DNA of 64,000 nt from Dyella japonica A8 (GTDB lineage: Bacteria > Pseudomonadota > Gammaproteobacteria > Xanthomonadales > Rhodanobacteraceae): assembly GCF_000725385.1 (NCBI RefSeq), contig NZ_CP008884.1, forward strand, positions 1,240,001 through 1,304,000, in the 5' to 3' direction. The translations under genes and the position numbers were made by a program. Below are positions 27,484 through 35,915 of this stretch, one piece after another (position 1 is the stretch's first letter; the number at the start of each line of letters is the position of its first letter). The notes below the pieces were generated by a model. It was given only the letters and a program-made list of their open reading frames with translations. It did not search any database and had not been told where the DNA came from.

Positions 27484-27816
27484 CGCGAACGCGCCTGGCG
27501 CGAAGCAATAGAGGATCACCGCCACCAGCCCCGTCGCCGCGGCAAACCACGCGGTGAACGGCTTTTTCCAGAACAGAGCCAGGCTGGCGGCAAGCAGGGC
27601 CACCCAGCCGTAGATGCCCATCTGGTAGCCGAACGTGCGGCCGAGGATGAAGCCCATCACCGCGATGTGCCGCAGCGTGCATTCGGACGACGCGCTCTTC
27701 TCGCAGAGGTTGGCGACGTCGGGGGATTCGACCAGCGCGTAGCGCAGCGCATAGGCGAGGGCGCCGATCGCGATCAGCGACAACCAGGGCAGGGTCAGGC
27801 GCAAAACATTCTTCAT
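27379..27816 (-). CDS. Small membrane protein of unknown function
   Basis: Starting at ATG 27816 it has 145 residues with about four membrane segments (LTLPWLSLIAIGALAYALRYAL, then IAVMGFILGRTFGYQMG, GWVALLAASLALFW, GLVAVILYCFAPGAFALL). The loop after the first segment carries two Cys (N-L-C-E and E-C-T), which could form a periplasmic disulfide. Its start overlaps the stop of the EEP-family gene by 4 nt, supporting real translation. Its last 35 codons run antisense to the end of the GH17 gene, an unusual convergent overlap. I recognise no family. Confidence 0.7.
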   Translation of the reverse strand: MKNVLRLTLPWLSLIAIGALAYALRYALVESPDVANLCEKSASSECTLRHIAVMGFILGRTFGYQMGIYGWVALLAASLALFWKKPFTAWFAAATGLVAVILYCFAPGAFALLVGCLRLVRLQSSAGPTPFDHHGAGGREIHAQP

Positions 27817-28619
27817 CGACGCGTCCGGTGCAGGCGGGGAGCGATATGGCTGGGCAGGCGGATTTCCGCCGCGATCGGCAGGTGATCCGAGAAAGCCTGC
27901 GGCAGCGCCCACACCTTGTCGAGGTGGATCTTCTCGGAAGTGAGAATGTGGTCCAGGGCGCGCCGGGGTTTCCAGCTGGGGAAAGTCGGCGTGGCCTGGT
28001 CAGGTGGCACCAGGCTGGACTTGGCGAACAGGTGCTTCATTTCCGCGCTGCGGATCTCGGTGTTGAGGTCACCCATCAGCACGGCATGCGGGTAGTCCTG
28101 CAGCACCTCGCCGATAAAATCCAGCTGCTTGGCGCGCGCCGGCGCGCTCAGCGAGAGGTGGGCGATCATTACGGCCAGTGCGTCCGCCCCTTCGCCGAAA
28201 CGGGCCAGCAGTGCGCCACGGCCGGGAATACGGCTGGGCAGCGGGTAATCGAGCACGCTGGTGGGTTCGAGGCGGCTGATCAAGCCGTTGGCCGAATGGG
28301 CCAGGCGCGCCATCGGGCGGTTGGGCTGGTGGCTCCAGAACGGCATGCCCGCCGCTTCGGCGAGGTAGCGGGTCTGGTTGAGGAAACCCGAACGCAGGCT
28401 GCCTGCGTCGGCCTCCTGCAGGCCGATCACGTCGAACTGCGGCAGCACTTCGGCGAGGCGGTCGAGGTTGTCCAGCTTGCTGCGGCCCGGCAGCACGGCG
28501 TTGATGCTGCGCGTGAGGTACTCGCTGTACCGCTGCACGCTGGCACCGGCCAGGATGTTGCAGCTCAGCAGGCGCAGGCGGCGTTCGGGGGCTGCGTTGG
28601 GGGTATCGGCGCGGGTCAT
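27813..28619 (-). CDS. Endonuclease/exonuclease/phosphatase (EEP) family protein
   Basis: Start at ATG 28619 gives 268 residues without a signal peptide. EEP landmarks in order: LRLLSCNILAG (first Asn), FDVIGLQEADAG (metal Glu), MIAHLSLSAPARAKQLDF (His), AVLMGDLNTEI (G-D-x-N) and the terminal FSDHLPIAAEI (S-D-H). The superfamily covers Mg-dependent nucleases, inositol phosphatases and sphingomyelinases. The substrate cannot be told from sequence. It lies in a minus-strand group after two DsbA-like genes and is coupled to the small membrane protein by a 4-nt overlap. Confidence 0.88.
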   Translation of the reverse strand: MTRADTPNAAPERRLRLLSCNILAGASVQRYSEYLTRSINAVLPGRSKLDNLDRLAEVLPQFDVIGLQEADAGSLRSGFLNQTRYLAEAAGMPFWSHQPNRPMARLAHSANGLISRLEPTSVLDYPLPSRIPGRGALLARFGEGADALAVMIAHLSLSAPARAKQLDFIGEVLQDYPHAVLMGDLNTEIRSAEMKHLFAKSSLVPPDQATPTFPSWKPRRALDHILTSEKIHLDKVWALPQAFSDHLPIAAEIRLPSHIAPRLHRTRR

Positions 28620-28638
28620 CGGGCGGGCTCTATGGCCA

Positions 28639-28661
28639 GCCGCCACCGTCGCGGTGGCGGC
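28639..28661 (-). terminator. GC-rich hairpin between second dsbA-like gene and EEP gene
   Basis: GCCGCCACC at 28639-28647 pairs with GGTGGCGGC at 28653-28661 over a 5-nt loop in the 109-nt gap. There is no T-run, so it may only reduce read-through into the EEP gene. Confidence 0.35.
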
Positions 28662-28728
28662 CGGCTCCGAAAACAGGCGCTAAGGATGCCCGGTCGGTTG
28701 TGAACGCGGGGAAAGCTCCGGCGGCGCG

Positions 28729-29385
28729 TTACTTGGCGCCGGCCAGCTCCCGCTTGGCCAGCCACTGGGTGACGGCCGACAGTTCCTCGAGGCTCTTCAC
28801 GTTGGCAGTGCGGTACTTGCCGTCGATCACGATGGTCGGCGTACCGTCGACCTGCCAGGCCTGCACCAGCTGGGCATCACTGCGGATCCGCTGGGTCACT
28901 TCGTCGGAAGTGGCGATGCGCATGAAGTCGTCGCGCTTCACGCCGTGCGCGGCATAGAAGTCGGCCAGCTCATCCAGCGTGGAGATCGGGTAGTGCTCGT
29001 CGAACTTGGCCTTGAACAGGGCCAGGTGCGTCTGCTCCAGCACGCCGAGCTTCTGCGCGGCGTAATAGGCACGGGCGAACGGCACCCACTGGTCGTTGAA
29101 CGCGGCCGGCAGCAGCTTGAACGTCACGCCGGGCGGCAGCTGCTTGCGCAGCTGGTCGGCGATGGGCGCGAAATGCGCGCAGTGGATGCAGCCGTAGGAG
29201 AACACCTCCACCACTTCCACCTTGCCCTCCGGACTCATGCGGGGGGCATCGGCGGGCAACGTCACATACTCATTGCCATTGGTGTAGGGCGCGGCATCGC
29301 CGGAACCGGTGGCCGTGCACGCGCTGGCCAGCAGCAGGCCGGCGACGAGGCAGAGCGCGCGCAAGGAAGAAAAACGCTTGAACAT
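28729..29385 (-). CDS. DsbA-like thiol:disulfide oxidoreductase (CIHC active site), lipoprotein signal
   Basis: Start at ATG 29385 gives 218 residues. The signal peptide ends in a lipobox-like L-L-A-S-A-C. The thioredoxin-fold domain has VEVFSYGCIHCAHFAPI, the DsbA-type C-x-x-C with redox pair C-I-H-C, an inserted helical domain, and the cis-Pro loop GTPTIVIDG. DsbA proteins oxidise cysteines of exported proteins and are reoxidised by DsbB. It follows a second dsbA-like gene (CPAC) by 47 nt, a tandem arrangement I recall from xanthomonads. The His in the active site is the one expected for strongly oxidising DsbA, whereas the upstream paralogue has P-A. Confidence 0.92.
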   Translation of the reverse strand: MFKRFSSLRALCLVAGLLLASACTATGSGDAAPYTNGNEYVTLPADAPRMSPEGKVEVVEVFSYGCIHCAHFAPIADQLRKQLPPGVTFKLLPAAFNDQWVPFARAYYAAQKLGVLEQTHLALFKAKFDEHYPISTLDELADFYAAHGVKRDDFMRIATSDEVTQRIRSDAQLVQAWQVDGTPTIVIDGKYRTANVKSLEELSAVTQWLAKRELAGAK

Positions 29386-29431
29386 GGGGCGGTACTCGTT
29401 CGGAGGGCAGTAGGCGGGTGACGGATGCGGC

Positions 29432-30153
29432 TTACTTGCCGGCAGCTTCCTTGGACACCAGCCATTTGACGAGTTCAATCGTCTGGTCGTAGCCGCCGGC
29501 CGAGCCCGGGGTCAGGCGGTACTTGCCGTTGACCACGATGGTCGGCGTGGACTCCACGCCATACGCCTTCAGCAGGTCGTCCGCGCGCTTGACCTTGGTG
29601 TTGATGGCGAAGGAGTTGGCCACGGCCACGAACTCCTTCGGGTCGGCGCCGAACTTGGCGTAGATCTTGGCGGCATCGTCCAGCGTGGGCAGCGCGGAAG
29701 CGGGCTTGAGGCTGGTCTCCGTCTGCATGGCGCTCAGCACCTTGGTGTTCCACACCGCCTCGTACATGGCGTCGTTGGCCTTGTCGGCCACGCCCAGCGA
29801 CTGGGCGGTGAGGAAGGCACGCTGCAGCATCGGCCAGTTTTCCGCCGGCATGAAGGAGGCCGGCAGATAGGCGATGGCGGCGTTGGACGGCAGCTGCTTC
29901 GCCAGCTCGTTCATGGTCGGGTGGAAGGCGTTGCAGGCCGGGCAGCCATAGGAGAACACCTCGGCCACTTCGACCTTGTCGGTCCCGCTGACCTTCGCCT
30001 GCGCCGGCTCGATGCGGAAGTAGTGCTTGCCTTCCACCCACTTGCCCTCGTCCACGAACGGCGTGGCCGGAGCGGCAGGGCGTTGTCGTTGTTGTTGCTG
30101 CAGGCGGCGAGCGCGAGCAGGGCGGTACACAGGAACGACAGACGCTTCAGCAT
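29432..30153 (-). CDS. dsbA: DsbA/DsbL-type thiol:disulfide oxidoreductase (CPAC), apparent one-base frameshift near 30081
   Basis: The start and signal peptide (MLKRLSFLCTALLALAAC then S-N-N-N-D-N) read from ATG 30153, but this frame leaves the family after about 24 codons. The mature protein (from P-A-A-P-A-T-P-F-V-D-E-G) is in another frame and runs to 29432. Adding a single C to the plus strand at 30081 would restore one frame of 240 residues reading N-D-N-G-P-A-A-P. The mature part is intact: FSYGCPACNAFHP, then ESTPTIVVNGKYR with the cis-Pro. Without repair, only an internal GTG start (30130) lacking a signal peptide is available. It may be a real mutation or a sequencing error. Next to a second dsbA-like gene. 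Confidence 0.85.
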
Positions 30154-30222
30154 GGTGGTCCTCAATACTTTCACTTGGCTTCGAACGGACACGCCGGCCA
30201 ACGGCCGGCGTGTCGAAGGCGT

Positions 30223-31005
30223 TTACTTGGCGGCGGAAGCGCCCGCGCCTTCGGCGGCATGCAGGCCTTCGACATAGCTGGCGACGGCGGCGATGTCCTT
30301 CTCGTCCAGCTTCTTGGCGATGCCCGGCATGATCTGCGAATGGGCGTCCTCGCCCCAGACGGTGCCGTCATGCCAGGCCTTCAGCGTGGCTTCGATGTAC
30401 TGCGCGTGCTGGCTGGTGAGCTGCGGATACATCGCGCCCGGATTGCCGCGGCCGTCGATGCTGTGGCAGGCCATGCAGGCCGGCACGCCCTTGGCGGTGT
30501 CGCCCTGGCGGTAGAGCTGCTCGCCGCGCTCGACCAGCGCCTGGTCGGCCACGCCCGGCAGCGAGCTCTTGCTGGCGAAGTAGGCGCCGATGTCGTGCAT
30601 GTCCTGCTCGGACAGCGCGGTGGCCATGCCCAGCATGATCGGGTTCTGGCGCTTGCCGGACTTGAAGTTGGTGAGCTGGTGGGCGATGTACGCCTCGCTC
30701 TGGCCGGCGAGCTTGGGATACTGCGGATCGGTGGAGTTGCCATCCATGCCGTGGCAAGCGCCGCAGGCGGCGGCCTTGCCCTGGCCGGCGGTGGCGTCAC
30801 CGGGCTTCACGGCGGCCGTGGCTTCCGCCGGTTTGGCGGCCTGTTCGGCCGGCGCCGTGGCAGTGGCTGCGAGTTTGGCAGCGGTGGCTGCCGGGGCGGG
30901 GGCCTTGGCTTCCTGGGCGAGCACCGCGCCGGAAGACAGCGCGAAAACGAGGACTACGGCAGAACGAACGACAGCGGACCGGAAACCGGCAGGCCGAAAA
31001 CTCAT
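30223..31005 (-). CDS. Cytochrome c4-type dihaem periplasmic cytochrome
   Basis: Start at ATG 31005 (260 residues) gives a proper signal peptide cut after V-L-A. A longer upstream frame would overlap engB. After an Ala/Pro-rich linker (25-75) there are two class I cytochrome domains, each with one haem site: A-A-C-G-A-C-H-G and P-A-C-M-A-C-H-S, with later Met ligands in P-I-M-L-G-M and S-Q-I-M-P-G. Cytochrome c4 carries electrons from the bc1 complex to terminal oxidases. It is divergent from engB, with only 110 nt between starts, and lies upstream of the dsbA pair, whose products help cysteine chemistry in the same compartment. Confidence 0.93.
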   Translation of the reverse strand: MSFRPAGFRSAVVRSAVVLVFALSSGAVLAQEAKAPAPAATAAKLAATATAPAEQAAKPAEATAAVKPGDATAGQGKAAACGACHGMDGNSTDPQYPKLAGQSEAYIAHQLTNFKSGKRQNPIMLGMATALSEQDMHDIGAYFASKSSLPGVADQALVERGEQLYRQGDTAKGVPACMACHSIDGRGNPGAMYPQLTSQHAQYIEATLKAWHDGTVWGEDAHSQIMPGIAKKLDEKDIAAVASYVEGLHAAEGAGASAAK

Positions 31006-31115
31006 ACACTTGTCTCCCGAAAAACTGCTGTGGCTGCACGGTCCGCGCTGGCCAGCACGTCCGCAACTGGCAGAAACTCCCGGATTATTACTGCGCCACC
31101 CTAGCCGGTCAAACC

Positions 31116-31751
31116 ATGTCCAATCCATTGCAGGGCGCCCAGTTCGTGCTGGCCGCCCATCGAATTTCTCAGCTCCCGAGCGACCACGGCGCGGAGGTGG
31201 CTTTCGCCGGTCGCTCCAATGCCGGCAAGTCCAGTGCGCTCAATACCTTGACCGCACATCGCGGCCTTGCGCGCACGTCCAAGACGCCCGGCCGCACCCA
31301 GCAGATGGTGGCGTTTTCGCTGCCTCCGCTGATCCAGGGCGAAGGCCAGCCGCCCTTGCAGGCGCGACTAATTGACCTACCCGGCTACGGCTACGCCAAG
31401 GTGCCCGAGGCACTGCGTGAGCACTGGAAGCTGGAGATCGATGCGTACCTGCACCAGCGCCGCAGCCTGCGAGGCGTGGTGCTGATCGCCGATATTCGCC
31501 ATCCGCTCAAGGACTTCGACCGGATGATGCTGGAGTTCTGCTTCGCTACGCATCTGCCCTGCCACCTGCTGTTGACCAAGGCGGACAAATTGTCGCGGAA
31601 CCAGGCGGCGCAAGCGCTGGCGGCGCTGCGCAAGGAACTGGCGGCCAGCGGCACGCAGGCCACCGCGCAGGTGTTTTCCTCGCAGGCGCCGACCGGCGTG
31701 GAGGAGGCGCGCGACATGGTGATGACCCTGCTCAACACGCCGCGGCAATAG
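31116..31751 (+). CDS. engB: Ribosome biogenesis GTP-binding protein YsxC/EngB
   Basis: 211 residues, usual size. GTPase motifs: G1 GRSNAGKSS, G2 region with T-P-G-R-T-Q, G3 DLPGYGYAKVPE, G4 TKADKL and a late S-S-Q-A-P G5 segment. The protein takes part in 50S subunit assembly and is essential in many bacteria. It is divergent from the cytochrome c4 gene, the same order I recall for xanthomonads. The N-terminal extension of about 12 residues before the conserved F-V-L-A-A-H segment is normal. Confidence 0.95.
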   Translation: MSNPLQGAQFVLAAHRISQLPSDHGAEVAFAGRSNAGKSSALNTLTAHRGLARTSKTPGRTQQMVAFSLPPLIQGEGQPPLQARLIDLPGYGYAKVPEALREHWKLEIDAYLHQRRSLRGVVLIADIRHPLKDFDRMMLEFCFATHLPCHLLLTKADKLSRNQAAQALAALRKELAASGTQATAQVFSSQAPTGVEEARDMVMTLLNTPRQ

Positions 31752-31778
31752 TCGCCGCCGGAAAACCGCGGCGCGGGC

Positions 31779-32273
31779 TCAGCGCTTGTCGATCGCCGCC
31801 ATGAACACGGCGCACAGGGCTTCCATGCCGGCGCGGTCTTCATCGTCGAAACGGGCGATGGACGGGCTGTCCACATCCCACACGCCGAACAGGCTGCCGT
31901 CCGCGCGCACCAGCGGCACCACGATTTCGGACTGCGACGCGGCGTCGCATGCAATGTGGCCGTCGAACGCGTGCACGTCGCGCACGACCTGCGTCTGGCG
32001 TGACTGGGCCGCGGTGCCGCACACGCCGCGGCCGAGCGCGATGCGGATGCAGGCCGGCTTGCCCTGGAACGGTCCCACGACCAGCTCGTTGCCGTCGTAG
32101 AGATAGAAGCCGCTCCAGTTGAGGTCAGACAGGCTGTGGTAGACCAGCGCGGAGAAGTTCGCCGCGTTGGCGATCATGTCCGGTTCGCCTTCCATCAGGC
32201 CGCGGGCCTGGCTGCACAGGTCCTCGTAGTGTTCGCGTTTGCTGGCGTAGGCCTGCGTCTTCAGTTCGTGCAT
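31779..32273 (-). CDS. msrC: Free methionine-(R)-sulfoxide reductase (GAF domain, fRMsr)
   Basis: 164 residues forming one GAF domain. NWSGFYLYDG and LVVGPFQGKPACIRI give the first catalytic Cys, GRGVCGTAA the second and HIACDAASQSEIVVP the third, the trio that defines fRMsr (E. coli YebR). It reduces free methionine R-sulfoxide in the cytosol with thioredoxin. It stands alone between engB and bioD, converging with engB. The C-terminal FDDEDRAGMEALC segment is typical of the family. Confidence 0.92.
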   Translation of the reverse strand: MHELKTQAYASKREHYEDLCSQARGLMEGEPDMIANAANFSALVYHSLSDLNWSGFYLYDGNELVVGPFQGKPACIRIALGRGVCGTAAQSRQTQVVRDVHAFDGHIACDAASQSEIVVPLVRADGSLFGVWDVDSPSIARFDDEDRAGMEALCAVFMAAIDKR

Positions 32274-32417
32274 GGATGGGGGTTCCTCTGGCGAGGCCCG
32301 ACGCGCCTGGCACGGATGGCCGAACGTTGCGAGCGGGCGACCGCAAAGGCCGTATTATGCGCCTGCGGGGCGACGCCGGCACGGACAGGCCGGGGCGCTG
32401 TCATCAGGGGAAGGCCC

Positions 32418-33089
32418 ATGTCGACATTGTTCATCGCAGGCACCGATACCGGCGTCGGCAAGACCCACGCCACGTGCACCTTGCTGCATGCCCTGCGCGC
32501 CCGCAGCATCCAGGCCTGCGGCATGAAGCCGGTGGCGAGCGGCTGCGTGGAAACGCCGGAAGGTTTGCGCAACGACGATGCGCTGGCCCTGCAGGCGGCC
32601 AGCGCGACGCCCATGCCCTACGAGTGGGTCAATCCTGTCGCCCTGCGTGAGCCGCTGTCACCGCACCTGGCGGCAGCGCACGAAGGCGTGGAGATTCGCC
32701 TGGGCCCCTTGAGCGACGCGTTCGAACGCCTGCGCGGCATGCATGAGACGGTGCTGGTCGAGGGCGTGGGCGGCTGGCTGGTGCCCTTGTCGCGCAGCCT
32801 GCTCGCCTCGGATATCCCGCGCCAATGGCAACTGCCGGTGGTGCTGGTGGTGGGGCTGCGCCTGGGCTGTCTGAATCATGCGTTGCTGTCCGCGCGTGCC
32901 ATTGCCACCGATGGCTGCCGGCTGATCGGCTGGATCGGCAACTGCATCGATCCGCACATGGACGCCGTGGACGAAAACATCGAAACGCTGCGGCATCATT
33001 TGCCTGCGCCGTGCCTGGGCATTCTTCCCTATGGCGTGTCACCACACGATGCGGTGGCCCAGCTCGATCTGAGCCTGATCTTGGAATGA
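32418..33089 (+). CDS. bioD: Dethiobiotin synthetase
   Basis: ATG 32418 is preceded by GGGGAAGG and gives 223 residues. The P-loop is GTDTGVGKT at residues 8-16, followed by the substrate-binding GMKPVASG. LVEGVGGWLVPLS holds the second catalytic loop. The final segment L-G-I-L-P matches the nucleotide-specificity region. It closes the ureido ring of dethiobiotin from diaminopelargonate, CO2 and ATP. No other bio gene is in the window, so it is split from bioFHBC. The next gene starts 57 nt later and could be co-transcribed. Confidence 0.95.
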   Translation: MSTLFIAGTDTGVGKTHATCTLLHALRARSIQACGMKPVASGCVETPEGLRNDDALALQAASATPMPYEWVNPVALREPLSPHLAAAHEGVEIRLGPLSDAFERLRGMHETVLVEGVGGWLVPLSRSLLASDIPRQWQLPVVLVVGLRLGCLNHALLSARAIATDGCRLIGWIGNCIDPHMDAVDENIETLRHHLPAPCLGILPYGVSPHDAVAQLDLSLILE

Positions 33090-33145
33090 CGTTCACGCGG
33101 TGCGTGCTTGGATGCGCGCATCGACACCGCAGGAGGCACGCCGGT

Positions 33146-33490
33146 ATGCGCAGTCACTACTACCTCTCCATCGCCGACCTTGCGCATGCGCACGGGCCGG
33201 TGCCGGCGCTCAGCTACGACGGCGCGGGTCCGAACGATCTTGCTGCTGCAGTGCAAAACGCCATGCGCACGACGGATCTGTTCGCGCACTGGCGCGCCCT
33301 GCAGGACGAGCCGGAGGATGTCGATCCTTCGCTGGGCACGGTCGACCCACAGGCCGCCGCCAGCGCGCGGGTCAGCGACCTGCACACGGACCTGGACCTG
33401 ATCACCGACCTGCCCATGAGCATCGTGCGGCACCGCCTGAACCTGCTGATCGGCAACAGCTGGCAATTGCGTGACATGCGCAAGGCCTGA
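33146..33490 (+). CDS. Small cytosolic protein of unknown function
   Basis: 114 residues starting at ATG 33146 after a good AGGAGG site (10 nt). No signal peptide or membrane segment is visible. It is acidic and rich in Ala, Asp and Leu, with the stretch HYYLSIADLAHAHGP near the start and repeated D-L motifs in the second half (S-D-L-H-T-D-L-D-L-I-T-D-L). I do not recognise the family. It follows bioD by 57 nt on the same strand and is followed by the M3 peptidase with its own probable promoter. The ribosome site and codon pattern support it as real. Confidence 0.7.
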   Translation: MRSHYYLSIADLAHAHGPVPALSYDGAGPNDLAAAVQNAMRTTDLFAHWRALQDEPEDVDPSLGTVDPQAAASARVSDLHTDLDLITDLPMSIVRHRLNLLIGNSWQLRDMRKA

Positions 33491-33539
33491 GCCGACGCAC
33501 GGCGGAGGCACCCGGCGCGGCATCCAGTACTTCCAGCCC

Positions 33540-33568
33540 TTGGCACCCACGCCGGGCTGTGGTTAGTC
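33540..33568 (+). promoter_or_regulatory. Possible promoter of the M3 peptidase gene
   Basis: TTGGCA at 33540-33545 is followed after 17 nt by TTAGTC at 33563-33568, with a TG just before the -10. The fit at -10 is only partial, so this is a suggestion. Confidence 0.3.
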
Positions 33569-33604
33569 TCGGAATTCGTTTGAACGCTCCCATGGGGAAT
33601 TCCG

Positions 33605-35809
33605 ATGCTTCGCCTCCGCACCCTTGTCATTGCCACTTCCATCGCGCTCGCCGCCTGCTCGCAGCAGTCGAACGAGCAGGCGCCGAAGCAGCCCGCGCCT
33701 GCCAGCACGGCGCCGGCCAAGGCTTCCACCGCCGCTGCCGCGCCCGAGGTCAGTGCAGTCAATCCGTTCCTTGAGCAGAGCACGCTGCCGTTCCAGGCAC
33801 CGCCGTTCGACAAGATCAAGGATGGCGACTATCAGCCGGCCTTTGAGGAAGGCATGAAGCAGCACCTGGCGGAGATCGAGAAGATCGCCGACAACCCGGA
33901 TGCGCCGACCTTCGAGAACACCTTCATTCCGATGGAACAGTCGGGCCGCATGCTGACCCGCGTGATGCAGGCGTTCAACGCCGTCAGCGGCGCCAACACC
34001 GACGACACGCTGCAGAAGGTGCAGGAAGACGAGGCACCGAAGCTCGCCGAGCACCAGGACGCCATCGTGATGAACGAGAAGCTGTTCAAGCGCATCTCGA
34101 CCGTCTACGACCAGCGCGACTCGCTCAAGCTCGATCCGGAATCCCGGCGCCTGGTCGAGGTGACCTACCAGAACTTCGTGCGTGGCGGCGCCAAGCTGTC
34201 CGACGCCGACAAGGCCAAGCTCAAGGACCTCAACAAGGAAGAGTCCTCGCTGAGCACGCAGTTCACCAACAAGCTGCTCGCCGCCACCAAGGCTGGTGCG
34301 CTGGTGGTGGACGACAAGGCCAAGCTCGATGGCCTGTCCGATGGCGACATCGCTGCCGCGGCCGAAGCCGCCAAGGCCCGCAAGCTCGATGGCAAGTGGG
34401 TGATCCCGCTGCAGAACACCACGCAGCAGCCCGCGCTGCAGGGTCTCAACGACCGCGCCACGCGCGAGCAACTGTTCAAGAACTCGTGGGATCGCGCCGA
34501 GAAGGGCGATGCCAACGACACGCGCGACATGATCGCCCGCATCGCGCAGATCCGCGCCGAACAGGCCAAGCTGCTGGGTTATCCGAACTACGCCGCATGG
34601 AAGCTGGAAGACCAGATGGCCAAGACGCCGGAAGCGGCGATCACCTTCATGGACAAGCTGGCCCCGGCCGCCACTGCCCGCGCCGAGCGCGAGGCCAAAG
34701 ACATCCAGGACGTCATCGACCAGCAGAAGGGTGGCTTCAAGGTCGAGGCATGGGATTGGGAGCACTATGCCGAGCAGGTGCGCAAGGCCAAGTACGACCT
34801 CGACGAATCGCAGGTCAAGCCGTACTTCGAGCTGGACAACGTGCTGCAGAACGGCGTGTTCTACGCCGCCAACCAGCTCTACGGCCTGACCTTTAAGGAG
34901 CGCAAGGACATCCCCGTCTGGCAGCCTGACGTGCGCGTGTTCGAAGTGTTCGACAAGGACGGCACCTCCATGGCGCTGTTCTATTGCGACTACTTCAAGC
35001 GCGACAACAAGAACGGCGGCGCGTGGATGAGCAACCTGGTCGACCAGTCCAAGCTGCTGGGCACCAAGCCGGTGATCTTCAACGTCGCCAACTTCACCAA
35101 GCCCGCGCCGGGCCAGCCGGCCCTGCTGTCGTTCGACGACGTGATCACCATGTTCCACGAGTTTGGCCACGGCCTGCATGGCATCTTTGCCAACACGCAG
35201 TATCCGAGCCTGTCCGGCGCCGCCACCGCGCGCGACTTCGTGGAGTTCCCGTCGCAGTTCAACGAGCACTGGGCAACCGACCCGAAGATCTTCGCCAACT
35301 ACGCGAAGAACTATCAGACCGGCGCACCGATGCCGGCCGAACTGGTCGAGAAGATCAAGAAGGCCAAGACCTTCAACAAGGGCTACGGCATGACCGAGCT
35401 GGTCGGTGCCGCGTTGCTGGACATGAGCTGGCACAGCCTGCCGGCCGACGCGCCGAAGCAGGATCCGGACAAGTTCGAGATGGACGCGCTCACCAAGGCC
35501 AAGATCAACCTGAGCTACGTGCCGCCGCGCTACCGTTCCAGCTATTTCCAGCACATCTGGGGCAACGGCTATGCCGCCGGCTACTACGCCTACCTGTGGA
35601 CGGAAATGCTGGCCGACGACGCCTTCCAGGGCTTCGTGGACAAGGGTGGCATGACCCGCGCGAACGGTGATCGCTTCCGCGAGATGGTGCTCTCCCAGGG
35701 CAACACGCAGGATCTGGGCAAGCTCTACAAGAACTGGCGCGGCAAGGATCCGAGCATCGAGCCGATGCTGCTGAACCGTGGCCTGAAGGAAGCTCCGCGG
35801 AAGAAGTAA
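33605..35809 (+). CDS. dcp: M3 family zinc metallopeptidase, Dcp-type peptidyl-dipeptidase, lipoprotein signal
   Basis: 734 residues. The N-terminus is a lipoprotein signal (lipobox I-A-L-A-A-C near residue 19) followed by a Gln/Ala/Pro-rich linker. The peptidase domain shows the zinc site MFHEFGHGLHGIF (H-E-F-G-H), the downstream EFPSQFNEHW with the third ligand, and late SSYFQHIWGNGYAAGYYAYLW, hallmarks of the M3 family. Dcp removes C-terminal dipeptides from oligopeptides. The signal suggests periplasmic location, as is common in this lineage. Monocistronic: own promoter region and a strong terminator. Confidence 0.93.
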   Translation: MLRLRTLVIATSIALAACSQQSNEQAPKQPAPASTAPAKASTAAAAPEVSAVNPFLEQSTLPFQAPPFDKIKDGDYQPAFEEGMKQHLAEIEKIADNPDAPTFENTFIPMEQSGRMLTRVMQAFNAVSGANTDDTLQKVQEDEAPKLAEHQDAIVMNEKLFKRISTVYDQRDSLKLDPESRRLVEVTYQNFVRGGAKLSDADKAKLKDLNKEESSLSTQFTNKLLAATKAGALVVDDKAKLDGLSDGDIAAAAEAAKARKLDGKWVIPLQNTTQQPALQGLNDRATREQLFKNSWDRAEKGDANDTRDMIARIAQIRAEQAKLLGYPNYAAWKLEDQMAKTPEAAITFMDKLAPAATARAEREAKDIQDVIDQQKGGFKVEAWDWEHYAEQVRKAKYDLDESQVKPYFELDNVLQNGVFYAANQLYGLTFKERKDIPVWQPDVRVFEVFDKDGTSMALFYCDYFKRDNKNGGAWMSNLVDQSKLLGTKPVIFNVANFTKPAPGQPALLSFDDVITMFHEFGHGLHGIFANTQYPSLSGAATARDFVEFPSQFNEHWATDPKIFANYAKNYQTGAPMPAELVEKIKKAKTFNKGYGMTELVGAALLDMSWHSLPADAPKQDPDKFEMDALTKAKINLSYVPPRYRSSYFQHIWGNGYAAGYYAYLWTEMLADDAFQGFVDKGGMTRANGDRFREMVLSQGNTQDLGKLYKNWRGKDPSIEPMLLNRGLKEAPRKK

Positions 35810-35831
35810 AGCCTGCGGCGTGCTGACGAGG

Positions 35832-35863
35832 AAAGGGCCGGCCATGCCGGCCCTTTCTTTTTG
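35832..35863 (+). terminator. Rho-independent terminator after dcp
   Basis: AAAGGGCCGGC at 35832-35842 pairs with GCCGGCCCTTT at 35846-35856 over a 3-nt loop, followed by CTTTTTG. Stem and U-run are strong. Confidence 0.92.
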
Positions 35864-35915
35864 CGTTGACGATGCGCGTGTGGTCCGGCGTGGCAGACTC
35901 AGCCGCCCCGCTGGC

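Noticed and set aside
33563..35845. A 760-codon frame antisense to the M3 peptidase
   Set aside because: It mirrors the peptidase gene and shows no domain pattern.
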